42,454 nt of DNA from assembly GCA_004557245.1 (NCBI GenBank), contig SFEL01000022.1:1-42454 (forward strand), given 5' to 3'. Made by a program: the position numbers and the translations under genes. The notes beneath the pieces were generated by a model. It saw nothing but the letters and a program-made list of their open reading frames with translations, searched no databases and was not told the DNA's origin. This document shows, piece by piece, positions 22,524-30,413 of the stretch. Each line of letters starts with the position of its first letter. The stretch's first letter is position 1. The DNA is from Clostridiales bacterium (GTDB lineage Bacteria > Bacillota > Clostridia > Christensenellales > CAG-138).

Positions 22524-23888
22524 ATGCGCATACTCATCAAGAACGGAACCATAGTAAACGCAAATGGCAGGGAGCGTAAGGATATACTCACCGACGGCGA
22601 CAGGATAATCGCCATAGGCGGCAATCTTGACGCTGCGGGCGCGGAAGTGATAGACGCTGCGGGCTGCTACGTCATGCCCGGCTTCATAGACACCCATACC
22701 CACTTTGACCTTGATGTCGGGCTCTGCGTTACGGCGGATAACTTCAGGACGGGCACCCGGGCTGCGGCGCTGGGCGGCACCACCTGCGTGCTGGACTTCG
22801 CAACTCAGGACAGGGACGGCACGCTGAAGCAGGCACTTGAGACATGGCACAAAAAGGCCGAGGGCAGCAGCTGCAATTACGGCTTCCATATGGCCATAGC
22901 CCGCTGGGACGCCGAGACCGAAAAAGAGATGGACTACATGAGCAACAACGGCGTCACTTCATATAAGATGTACATGGTGTATGACGGCCTCAAGGTGGAC
23001 GACGGCCAGATATATGCCGCCCTCAAGACCGCCCGCGATCACGACGCCCTCATAGGCATACACTGCGAGAACTGGGAAGTGCTGCTTCGCCGCATTGAGG
23101 AGCTGAAGGAGCAGGGCGTGACCCAACCCTGGGGCCACCCGGTTTCCCGCCCCGCAGAGGTGGAGGCTGAGGCCGTCGCGCGGTATATGCGCATAGCCCA
23201 GCTTGCGGGCACCCCTGCGTATGTAGTGCACCTTTCAACCGAGGAGGGCCTTATCGAGGCCCAGCGGGCGAGGGCGAGGGGACAGGAGGTATACCTTGAG
23301 ACCTGCCCCCAGTACCTGCTTCTCACGGACGACAGGTATAGGGATCCCGACGGAGTGAAGTTCATAATGAGCCCTCCTCTCCGCAAGGATACCGATCGCG
23401 AGCGGCTGTGGCAGGGCCTTAAGGAGGGCGAGCTGGATACCATAGGCACAGACCACTGCTCATTCACCATGGAGCAGAAGATGATGGGAGGCGGCAGGTT
23501 CTTCAAGACCCCCAACGGCGGCGCGGGCGTTCAGCACAGGGGCCAGCTCATATACACCTACGGCGTGTGCGAGGGCAGGCTCACCCTTGAGGATATGGTA
23601 AAGTACCTTTCCTACAACCCATCAAGGCTTTTCGGCATGCCGGACCGGGGCGAGATAGCCGAGGAAAAAGCGGCGGATATAGTTATATGGGATCCCTCCG
23701 TATCCGGTACCATAACCGATACCAACCACGACTACAACTGCGACAATTCGGTCTTTGCGGGCTTTGACGTAAAGGGCGCTGCCCGCCACGTTATTATAAA
23801 CGGCGAGCATATTGTTGAGAACGGCAGCATAAAGCTTGAAGGCCGGGGCAGATACATAAGCCGTACCGGTTATATGAAGTTAAGATGA
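22524..23888 (+). CDS. D-hydantoinase/dihydropyrimidinase-family cyclic amidohydrolase
   Basis: A 454-residue cyclic amidase. Metal-binding motifs are 'GFIDTHTHFDLD' near residue 53, the carboxylated lysine region 'TSYKMYMVYDG' near 150, 'GIHCENWE' near 182, 'VVHLSTEEG' near 238 and 'DTIGTDHCSF' near 312, the full set for the hydantoinase/dihydropyrimidinase family. These enzymes open cyclic amide rings such as dihydrouracil, hydantoins or allantoin. As first gene of a purine operon it resembles the HyuA-type genes that sit with mocA and xdh genes in anaerobic purine/urate degradation clusters, so a role in opening a purine-derived ring is likely but unproven. The start has an AGGAGG site. 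Its stop overlaps the mocA start as ATGA. Confidence 0.92.
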   Translation: MRILIKNGTIVNANGRERKDILTDGDRIIAIGGNLDAAGAEVIDAAGCYVMPGFIDTHTHFDLDVGLCVTADNFRTGTRAAALGGTTCVLDFATQDRDGTLKQALETWHKKAEGSSCNYGFHMAIARWDAETEKEMDYMSNNGVTSYKMYMVYDGLKVDDGQIYAALKTARDHDALIGIHCENWEVLLRRIEELKEQGVTQPWGHPVSRPAEVEAEAVARYMRIAQLAGTPAYVVHLSTEEGLIEAQRARARGQEVYLETCPQYLLLTDDRYRDPDGVKFIMSPPLRKDTDRERLWQGLKEGELDTIGTDHCSFTMEQKMMGGGRFFKTPNGGAGVQHRGQLIYTYGVCEGRLTLEDMVKYLSYNPSRLFGMPDRGEIAEEKAADIVIWDPSVSGTITDTNHDYNCDNSVFAGFDVKGAARHVIINGEHIVENGSIKLEGRGRYISRTGYMKLR

Positions 23889-24484
23889 AGCGCACCAGAA
23901 TAGGCTGCGTGCTTATGGCGGCCGGCAACTCCACCCGCTTCGGAGGAAACAAGCTGCTTACGGATTTCTTCGGCAAGACGCTCATAGAGCGGGCCATGGA
24001 GGCAATACCCCGGGATAAGCTTTGCCGGGCAGCGGTGGTGAGCCAGTATGACGAGGCGCTGTCCATGGCGCTGGACTTTGACTTTCTGACGGTAAGGAAC
24101 GACAGGCCGGAGGATGGCGTCAGCCGCACCATACGGCTTGGCCTCGATGCATTGGGCGACGTGGACGCCGCCCTGTTCATGGTGGCGGATCAGCCCTGCC
24201 TGAGCCGGTGGAGCGCGGAGAGCCTTGTGAGCTTTTATTTAAAGGAGCCGGACAAGATAGCCGCCATGGCATACGGCGCCCGCCGGGGAAACCCGGTAAT
24301 ATTCCCCAAGGATATGTTTATAGAACTGCGCGACCTTACAGGCGACACGGGTGGCAGCGCGGTTATATGTAAAAACCAGGATAAGCTCAGGCTTTACCAG
24401 GTGGAAGACGAGCTGGAGCTGTTCGATGCGGACAGGGCCTCCGAGCTGGAAAGGCTGAAGCGGGAAAAGGAGAGAACCATATGA
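23885..24484 (+). CDS. mocA: MocA-like molybdenum cofactor cytidylyltransferase
   Basis: A 199-residue nucleotidyltransferase. The N-terminal 'GCVLMAAGNSTRFGGNKLL' is the NTP-binding loop of the MobA/MocA family and 'ALFMVADQPCLS' near residue 98 holds the metal-binding Asp. 'ARRGNPVIFPKDMF' near 138 is the MocA-type substrate loop. MocA joins CMP to molybdopterin to form the MCD cofactor used by some molybdenum hydroxylases. Genes of this type travel with xdh and selenium-dependent hydroxylase clusters, so it most likely matures the cofactor of the XdhABC enzyme encoded divergently at 16.7-20.4 kb. It overlaps both neighbours by four bases (ATGA), so the operon is tightly coupled. Confidence 0.88.
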   Translation: MKRTRIGCVLMAAGNSTRFGGNKLLTDFFGKTLIERAMEAIPRDKLCRAAVVSQYDEALSMALDFDFLTVRNDRPEDGVSRTIRLGLDALGDVDAALFMVADQPCLSRWSAESLVSFYLKEPDKIAAMAYGARRGNPVIFPKDMFIELRDLTGDTGGSAVICKNQDKLRLYQVEDELELFDADRASELERLKREKERTI

Positions 24485-25755
24485 ACGAGAGGCTGGAGGC
24501 CATAAAGGGCAATATAATATACGCCGAAACGCCGGGTGAGCTTACCGTAATGCCCGATAGCTGGATAGTCACGGAAGGCGGCATTATTCGGGGAATATTC
24601 AGCGAGCTGCCGGAAAGGTATGCGGCAGCGGAGGTGACGGACTACGGCGATATGATAATCACCCCGTCCTTTACCGACCTGCACCTGCACGCACCCCAGT
24701 ACCCTATGCTGGGCCTCGGCATGGACCTTGAGCTTCTCGGCTGGCTGAACAAATACGCATTCCCTACGGAGGCCATGTTCAGTGACGCCGGCTACGCCCG
24801 CAGGGTATATTCAAAGCTGGCCCATGCTCTTATAGAGAGGGGCACCACGCGGGTATGCATATTCTCAAGCCTGCACAGGGAAGCGACCAATATACTTATG
24901 GACGAACTGGAAAAGGCGGGAGTCACCGGCTATGCGGGCAAGGTGAACATGGACCGCAACGGTTCGGAGGAGCTTATAGAGACTACGGAGGAATCTGTGG
25001 CCGAAACGAGGCTCTTTATAGAGGAGAATAAAGGCAGAAAGCTCATAAAACCCATACTCACCCCGAGATTTACCCCTTCATGCACGAATGAGCTAATGGA
25101 GGAGCTTGGGAAAATAGCTGCTGAGTATCCGGATATCCCGGTACAGTCCCACCTTTCCGAAAATACCGACGAGATGAAGTGGGTAAAGGAGCTGCATCCG
25201 GACTGCGCCCAGTACTGGGAGACATACGACAAATACGGCCTTTGGAAAAACCGCACGGTGATGGCTCACTGCGTGTATTCAGACGAGCGGGAGCGGGCCG
25301 CCATTAAGAAGGCCGGCGTGTGGGCGGTTCATTGCCCCGATTCCAACACCTGCATAGCAAGCGGAATAGCCCCCGTAAGGACAATGCTGAAGGAGGGCGT
25401 AAAGGTGGCCATGGGGTCAGACATAGCTGGCGGAGCAAAGCTGTCCATGCTGGACGTGGCCACGGAGGCGATACGGGTCTCCAAGATGCGCTGGCTGTTT
25501 GGCGGAAAGCGGGATGAGGAGCGGTTTTTGACCGTTGCGGAGGCCTTCTATCTCATCACCGGAGCGGGGCAGGAGTACTTCGGAGCACGACCCGGCTTCG
25601 GCATAGGCGACAGGCTCCATGCGGTGGTGTTCGATGACCGTGGGATGGCCGACAATCCCAGGATGAATCTTTCCGAGCGGCTTGAGAGGATAATCTACCT
25701 CGGTGAACGGCAGGATATAAAGGCCGTATACAGCGAGGGCATAAGGAGGATATGA
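24481..25755 (+). CDS. guaD: Guanine deaminase
   Basis: A 424-residue amidohydrolase. The conserved guanine-deaminase signature 'FTDLHLHAPQYPMLGLGMD' near residue 62 contains the Zn-ligand histidines; 'KPILTPRFTPSC' near 190, 'QSHLSENTDEMKW' near 222 and 'AMGSDIAGG' near 313 complete the metal and guanine-binding set. It converts guanine to xanthine and ammonia. Its product is a substrate of the molybdenum hydroxylase in the divergent operon. It overlaps mocA by four bases and its 3' end carries the AGGAGG ribosome site of the next gene. Confidence 0.95.
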   Translation: MNERLEAIKGNIIYAETPGELTVMPDSWIVTEGGIIRGIFSELPERYAAAEVTDYGDMIITPSFTDLHLHAPQYPMLGLGMDLELLGWLNKYAFPTEAMFSDAGYARRVYSKLAHALIERGTTRVCIFSSLHREATNILMDELEKAGVTGYAGKVNMDRNGSEELIETTEESVAETRLFIEENKGRKLIKPILTPRFTPSCTNELMEELGKIAAEYPDIPVQSHLSENTDEMKWVKELHPDCAQYWETYDKYGLWKNRTVMAHCVYSDERERAAIKKAGVWAVHCPDSNTCIASGIAPVRTMLKEGVKVAMGSDIAGGAKLSMLDVATEAIRVSKMRWLFGGKRDEERFLTVAEAFYLITGAGQEYFGARPGFGIGDRLHAVVFDDRGMADNPRMNLSERLERIIYLGERQDIKAVYSEGIRRI

Positions 25756-27110
25756 TGGGGAGCCTGCTTATAAAAAACATACATTCACTTGTGACCTGCA
25801 ACGGGGAGGACAGGATACTGCACGGTGCGGACGTGTACTGCGAGGACGGCTTTATCAGGGCTATCGGCCGCGGTATTGACAGTAAAGCGGACATTACTGT
25901 CGATGGCAGCCATATGCTTTGCTATCCCGGCCTTGTAAACACACATCATCATCTGTACCAGCAGTTTTCCCGCAACCTCCCCGAAGTGCAGGGCTTTGAG
26001 CTGTTTGACTGGCTCAGGTACCTGTACGATATTTGGAAAAATATAGACGAGGAGCTTATAACCCTCTCGTCGCTGACAGGAATGGGAGAGCTGATGAAAA
26101 ACGGCTGCACCACCTGCTTTGACCACCACTACGTGTTCCCAAGGGACGGTGGGGACCTTATAGCCGCCCAGTTCGAGGCTGCGGGCCTTATAGGAATGCG
26201 TATGCATGCCTCCCGGGGCAGCATGGACCTTTCCAAAAAGGATGGCGGCCTGCCTCCGGACAGCGTGGTACAGACCATAGACGAGATAATGAAGGACAGC
26301 GTCAGGCTCATAGAAAAGTACCACGATCCTTCAAAGGGCTCAATGCGGCAGATAGCCCTCGCCCCCTGCTCGCCCTTCTCGGTATCGGGAGAGCTGCTCA
26401 GGGAGAGCGCCGTGCTTGCCAGACAGTACGGCGTGCGGCTGCACACCCATCTCTGCGAGACTAAGGACGAGGAAAACTATACCCTCGAAAGATGCGGCAT
26501 GCGACCGTATGCATATATGGAGTCTTTGGGCTGGACAGGCCCCGACGTATGGTACGCCCACGGCATACACTTCAATTCGGACGAATTGAAGGCGCTGGCG
26601 GATACGGGCACAGGCGTAGCCCACTGTCCCATATCCAATATGAAGCTGTCAAGCGGCATAGCCCGCATACCGGAGATGCTGAAGCTGGGAGTTACCGTTG
26701 GCCTCGGGGTGGACGGCAGCGCCAGCAACGACGGCAGCAGCCTGCTTGAGGAGATGCGCGTAGCGTACCTGCTGCACAGGCTAAACTCCGGAGCCGCCGC
26801 CCCCACAGGCTACGACATACTCAAGATGGCCACTGTGGGCAGCGCAAAGCTCCTTGGCCGGGATGACATAGGCAGCATAGAGGAAGGCAAGTGCGCGGAT
26901 ATGTTCATGATAGACAGCCGCCGCATAGAGCTTGCCGGGGCCTGCTACGACCCGGGCTGCGTGCTCTGCACAGTAGGCGTGCGGGGAGCCGTGGACTACA
27001 CTATAGTCAACGGCAAAATAACCGTAAAGGAGGGCCGCCTTGTGAGTATAGACGAGGAAAAGCTCTCGGCCGACGCAGATAGGAAGATAAAAGATTATTT
27101 AGACAAATAA
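25755..27110 (+). CDS. 8-oxoguanine deaminase
   Basis: A 451-residue amidohydrolase of the atrazine chlorohydrolase/8-oxoguanine deaminase group. Zn ligands are in 'PGLVNTHHHLYQQ' near residue 60, 'LHTHLCETKDEE' near 228, 'YAHGIHFN' near 264 and 'GLGVDGSASND' near 318. The stretches 'HASRGSMDLSKKDGGLPPDS' and 'QIALAPCSPFSVS' closely resemble the Pseudomonas 8-oxoguanine deaminase Pa0142 as I remember it, more than SsnA or guanine deaminase. The reaction would give urate from 8-oxoguanine. I chose the second of two adjacent ATGs (25755) because AGGAGG at 25744-25749 leaves only two bases before the first (25752). It is the last gene of the riboswitch-led operon. Confidence 0.87.
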   Translation: MGSLLIKNIHSLVTCNGEDRILHGADVYCEDGFIRAIGRGIDSKADITVDGSHMLCYPGLVNTHHHLYQQFSRNLPEVQGFELFDWLRYLYDIWKNIDEELITLSSLTGMGELMKNGCTTCFDHHYVFPRDGGDLIAAQFEAAGLIGMRMHASRGSMDLSKKDGGLPPDSVVQTIDEIMKDSVRLIEKYHDPSKGSMRQIALAPCSPFSVSGELLRESAVLARQYGVRLHTHLCETKDEENYTLERCGMRPYAYMESLGWTGPDVWYAHGIHFNSDELKALADTGTGVAHCPISNMKLSSGIARIPEMLKLGVTVGLGVDGSASNDGSSLLEEMRVAYLLHRLNSGAAAPTGYDILKMATVGSAKLLGRDDIGSIEEGKCADMFMIDSRRIELAGACYDPGCVLCTVGVRGAVDYTIVNGKITVKEGRLVSIDEEKLSADADRKIKDYLDK

Positions 27111-27121
27111 GCGCAGGATAA

Positions 27122-27146
27122 AATGCCCGGCGGCGAGCCGGGCATT
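27122..27146 (+). terminator. Terminator of the hydantoinase-mocA-guaD-8-oxoguanine deaminase operon
   Basis: A perfect 10-bp stem AATGCCCGGC (27122-27131) / GCCGGGCATT (27137-27146) with loop GGCGA; the T tail is weak (GTTTA). It is 12 bases past the stop codon. Confidence 0.75.
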
Positions 27147-27299
27147 GTTTATTGATACTATAACATAAAAACAATAACCCATGCCTGTCTATACGGCTTT
27201 TTGATATACGTATATGCCGGATACCGCATCGTACTCGGCAAAAATAGGCAGTTGTTGACGATTATTTAAAAAAATATTCAAATTTTCGTTACTGTGCTA

Positions 27300-27328
27300 T
27301 TGTTCACGTTGTGATAGAATGATACAAT
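27300..27328 (+). promoter_or_regulatory. Sigma-A promoter for mreB
   Basis: TTGTTC (27300-27305), 17-base spacer, TACAAT (27323-27328), leaving a leader of about 80 bases. The rest of the 27111-27413 gap holds the preceding terminator and a 12-base palindrome at 27204-27215; no gene is seen. Confidence 0.65.
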
Positions 27329-27413
27329 AATGTAGAATTTGCACCCGTATGTGCACCTATGCGTAGGCATAACAGTCTGAGCGATAGCTTCGCTTGTGGA
27401 GGATATACGTTAA

Positions 27414-28466
27414 ATGGGATTTTTAGAAAACAGCGATGTAGGCATTGACCTTGGCACTGCGAGCGTCCTTGTCTATGTGCGAGGCAAGGGAATAGTGCTG
27501 AGGGAGCCGTCCGTTGTTGCGGTAGAAAAGATAACCGGCAACATACTTGCAGTAGGCGAAGAAGCCCGCCGCATGATAGGCCGCACCCCCGGCAACATAA
27601 TCGCCATGCGCCCGTTGCGCGACGGCGTAATATCCAACTACGACATAACCGAGCGCCTTTTGAACCACTTCCTCCGCAAGGTAGTGGGCAGAAGGATATT
27701 CTTCAAGCCCCGTGTAGTGGTCTGCGTACCCTCCGGGGTTACTGAAGTTGAAAAGCGTTCCGTAATAGACGCCACCGAAGAGGCCGGCGCACGCCATACC
27801 TATCTTATTGAGGAGCCCATAGCGGCTGCCATAGGCGCGGGCATAGATATTTCCGCCCCGCGCGGCAGCATGATACTGGATATCGGCGGCGGCACAAGCG
27901 ACGTGGCCATACTTTCCCTGGGCGGCGCGGTACTGTCCGATTCCATAAAGATCGCGGGCGACAAATTTGACGACGCCATCGTTCGCTATATGAGAAAGAA
28001 GCATAATCTCCTTATAGGCGAGCGCACCGCGGAAGAGATAAAGATCCGCATCGGCTCCGCTTACCCGAGAAAGGAGCAGGTATTCATAGATGTAAAGGGC
28101 AGGAACCTTGTTTCCGGCCTTCCTCAGACATTGGTCGTAGGTTCATATGAGATGATAGACGCCCTTGAGGAGCCCCTTCAGATGATACTGGAGAGCGTAA
28201 AGGGGCTGTTTGAGCGCACGCCTCCCGAGCTGGCCAGCGATATCACCGAAAACGGCATCTGCCTTACCGGCGGCGGCGCGCTGCTTTACGGCATGGACAA
28301 GTTCATAGCAGAGCAGACAAAGGTACCCTGCTACGTGGCGGAGGATCCCATATCCTGCGTGGCCATAGGCACGGGCAAGGTACTGGAGAACATCGACGCC
28401 TTCTCCTCCGGCGCCGTATACGACTACAAGCGGGGCGAGTACTTCGATTTTCCCACACAGCAGTAA
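27414..28466 (+). CDS. mreB: MreB/Mbl rod-shape-determining actin homologue
   Basis: A 350-residue bacterial actin. It shows the phosphate-1 motif 'DVGIDLGTASVLVYVRG' near residue 8, 'VCVPSGVTEVEKRSV' near 104, the phosphate-2 motif 'MILDIGGGTSDVAILSLGG' near 158 and the adenosine motif 'GICLTGGGALLYGMDKFI' near 281. It polymerises at the inner membrane and guides lateral peptidoglycan synthesis. mreC and mreD are absent downstream, which fits the solitary mbl/mreBH type copies of spore-forming Firmicutes better than the mreBCD operon copy. It has its own promoter and terminator. Confidence 0.95.
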   Translation: MGFLENSDVGIDLGTASVLVYVRGKGIVLREPSVVAVEKITGNILAVGEEARRMIGRTPGNIIAMRPLRDGVISNYDITERLLNHFLRKVVGRRIFFKPRVVVCVPSGVTEVEKRSVIDATEEAGARHTYLIEEPIAAAIGAGIDISAPRGSMILDIGGGTSDVAILSLGGAVLSDSIKIAGDKFDDAIVRYMRKKHNLLIGERTAEEIKIRIGSAYPRKEQVFIDVKGRNLVSGLPQTLVVGSYEMIDALEEPLQMILESVKGLFERTPPELASDITENGICLTGGGALLYGMDKFIAEQTKVPCYVAEDPISCVAIGTGKVLENIDAFSSGAVYDYKRGEYFDFPTQQ

Positions 28467-28477
28467 TAGCAATACGG

Positions 28478-28508
28478 GCAAGCGGCCATGGCCGCTTGCT
28501 CTTTTTTT
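28478..28508 (+). terminator. Terminator of mreB
   Basis: GCAAGCGGCC (28478-28487) pairs with GGCCGCTTGC (28490-28499) and is followed by CTTTTTTT. It starts 12 bases after the mreB stop. Confidence 0.9.
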
Positions 28509-28548
28509 GTATGTTGCAGGCATAGGATAAATAAAAAAGGAGCTTTGT

Positions 28549-29322
28549 ATGCTTGTAAACACTCCCATAGCAAACCTCTATTCAGAGCCTTCGGTTGGAG
28601 AACTGGACGACCAGATACTCTACGGAGAGGAAGCCGATGTGCTGGAGAGAAGCAATGGCTTCGCGAGGATACGCACGGAATACGGCTATGGAGGCTGGAT
28701 AGAGGAAAGGCATCTTGCTATCCGGCGGTATGACGGCGCAATAATGCGGGTCGTCACTCCATTTTGCACAGTGCTGGATATACCCAAATATCAGGGCAGG
28801 ACGGTGGTGACGCTGCCCCGGGGCGCTAAAGTCGAAATGACGGGTGAGGATAACAGCTTTGCCCAGGTACGGCTGATAGGCGGCGAAAAGGGCTACATAC
28901 GCCGCAGCCATATAGCGGCCCTGCCGGGAAAGCTGAGGGAGGCTGAGCTGCGCCGGGCCGTGACGGAGACTGCCAAAGCATATCTCGGGGCACCATACCT
29001 CTGGGGTGGAAGATCGCCCGTGGGGATGGATTGCAGCGGCCTGTGCCACACGGCATACTGGCTCAACGGCGTGGCCATATACCGGAACTCACGCATGGCG
29101 GAGGGCTTTCCGGTGAAGGCGATAGACCCGGCCAATATGAATTCGGGCGACCTTCTCTACTTCAAGGGACATGTGGCCATGTACCTTGGCGGCGGCAAAT
29201 ACATTCACGCCACAGGGAGGGCCGGTGACGACAGGGTAGTTATAAACAGCCTTTTTCCGGAGGACGCCGGTTACAGGGAGGACCTGGCCAACGGCATCGT
29301 CGCCGTGGGCAGCGTATTTTGA
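28549..29322 (+). CDS. SH3-domain NlpC/P60 peptidase, gamma-D-glutamyl-dipeptidase (YkfC) type
   Basis: A 257-residue protein without a signal peptide. Two bacterial SH3-like segments occupy about residues 1-60 and 65-125, followed by the NlpC/P60 catalytic domain: 'GMDCSGLCHTAYW' (catalytic Cys near residue 163), 'GHVAMYLGGG' (His near 208) and 'YIHATG' (third residue). This architecture and size match YkfC-like dipeptidyl-peptidases that cut L-Ala-gamma-D-Glu/diaminopimelate bonds while recycling cell-wall peptides in the cytoplasm. The start follows AAAAGGAGC. It sits between mreB and a PLP enzyme; no dipeptide epimerase or transporter is adjacent. Confidence 0.9.
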   Translation: MLVNTPIANLYSEPSVGELDDQILYGEEADVLERSNGFARIRTEYGYGGWIEERHLAIRRYDGAIMRVVTPFCTVLDIPKYQGRTVVTLPRGAKVEMTGEDNSFAQVRLIGGEKGYIRRSHIAALPGKLREAELRRAVTETAKAYLGAPYLWGGRSPVGMDCSGLCHTAYWLNGVAIYRNSRMAEGFPVKAIDPANMNSGDLLYFKGHVAMYLGGGKYIHATGRAGDDRVVINSLFPEDAGYREDLANGIVAVGSVF

Positions 29323-29346
29323 CATGGCAAACAGTGACGTTATGTT
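29319..29346 (+). promoter_or_regulatory. Putative promoter for the D-cysteine desulfhydrase gene
   Basis: A perfect TTGACA (29319-29324) overlapping the stop of the preceding gene, 16-base spacer and TATGTT (29341-29346). Confidence 0.5.
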
Positions 29347-29390
29347 GTAAAATAGACAATATAAACAAGCATTATACGGAGGTCATTTCT

Positions 29391-30374
29391 ATGAAGCAGT
29401 TTTCGGATTTTCCCCGTGTGTCATTGGGTATACTGCCCACTCCCCTTTACAGGCTCCCAAACATAAGCGAGGCGCTGGGCAAAAATATCTACATAAAGCG
29501 CGACGACATGACAGGCGTCGCCCTGGGCGGCAACAAGGTGCGCAAGCTGGAATTTCTAATTGCCGACGCCATGGCGCAGGGCTGCGACTATATGCTTACC
29601 ACCGGAGGCGCACAGAGCAACCACGCCATGCTGACCGCCGCATGCTGTGACAGGCTGGGCTTGGGCTCCGTGCTGGTGCTCAAAAAGCGGGGCGTATGGC
29701 AGAAGCTGGGCAACCAGATAATTAACGACCTTCTGGGCGCGGACGTGCGCTTTGTGGATACCGACGACTATGCCGATGTTTATGCCGAGATGGAAATAAT
29801 ATGCGGCGAACTGCGGGCCAAAGGCCACAAACCCTACTGCGTGCCCGTGGGCGGCTCTGTGCCCGTAGGCTCACTGGGCTACGTCAACGCAGCAAGGGAA
29901 GCCATAGAGCAGGGGGCGGCGCTGGGCGTAAGGTTCGACGATATTATCTGCTGCACAGGCTCCGGCGGCACCCACGCGGGCATGGATCTGGGCGCAAGGA
30001 TATATTCCCCCAAAACCCGCGTCACGGGCATTGCCGTGGACGACGAGAACTTCAAGCCCATAGTGCGCGACCTTGTCAACGGCACGTCGGAGCTGCTTGA
30101 GGCGGACGTACACGTTGAGGAGAGCGACATAAACGTATTCGAAAACTTCGGAGCGGGCTACGCCATACCGTCGTCATCGGGCGTTGCCGCGATGCGCATG
30201 ATGGCAAGCAAGGAGGGCATAATAATCGACCCGGTATACACCGGCAAGACCTTCGCCGGTCTCATAAAGCTCAACGAGCAGGGCTATTTCGACGGCAGGG
30301 ACAATATACTGTTCCTGCATTCCGGCGGCGCGGGCGGCCTGTTCGCCATAGACATAGACCATACGGAGGATTAA
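29391..30374 (+). CDS. dcyD: D-cysteine desulfhydrase-family PLP enzyme
   Basis: A 327-residue fold-type II PLP enzyme of the ACC deaminase/D-cysteine desulfhydrase family. The PLP lysine is in 'GVALGGNKVRKLEFL' near residue 50, followed by 'LTTGGAQSNHAM' near 74, and the phosphate-binding loop 'CCTGSGGTHAGM' near 190. It would split D-cysteine (or a related D-amino acid or beta-chloro-D-alanine) into pyruvate, ammonia and sulfide. The substrate cannot be distinguished from L-cysteate or ACC by motif alone. The start at 29391 follows GGAGG (29378-29382) and starts at the conserved 'FPRVSLGILPTPLYRLP'; an in-frame ATG 24 codons upstream overlaps the previous gene. Confidence 0.88.
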   Translation: MKQFSDFPRVSLGILPTPLYRLPNISEALGKNIYIKRDDMTGVALGGNKVRKLEFLIADAMAQGCDYMLTTGGAQSNHAMLTAACCDRLGLGSVLVLKKRGVWQKLGNQIINDLLGADVRFVDTDDYADVYAEMEIICGELRAKGHKPYCVPVGGSVPVGSLGYVNAAREAIEQGAALGVRFDDIICCTGSGGTHAGMDLGARIYSPKTRVTGIAVDDENFKPIVRDLVNGTSELLEADVHVEESDINVFENFGAGYAIPSSSGVAAMRMMASKEGIIIDPVYTGKTFAGLIKLNEQGYFDGRDNILFLHSGGAGGLFAIDIDHTED

Positions 30375-30383
30375 ATGCAAATA

Positions 30384-30406
30384 AAAGGACGGCTGAACCG
30401 TCCTTT
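30384..30406 (+). terminator. Terminator of dcyD
   Basis: A perfect 9-bp stem AAAGGACGG (30384-30392) / CCGTCCTTT (30398-30406) with a five-base loop, ten bases past the stop. Confidence 0.75.
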
Positions 30407-30413
30407 CAGAGTG

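Noticed and set aside
27204..27215. 12-base palindrome ATATACGTATAT in the mreB upstream region
   Set aside because: Short AT-rich palindromes are common by chance in such gaps, and it does not overlap the promoter at 27300-27328.
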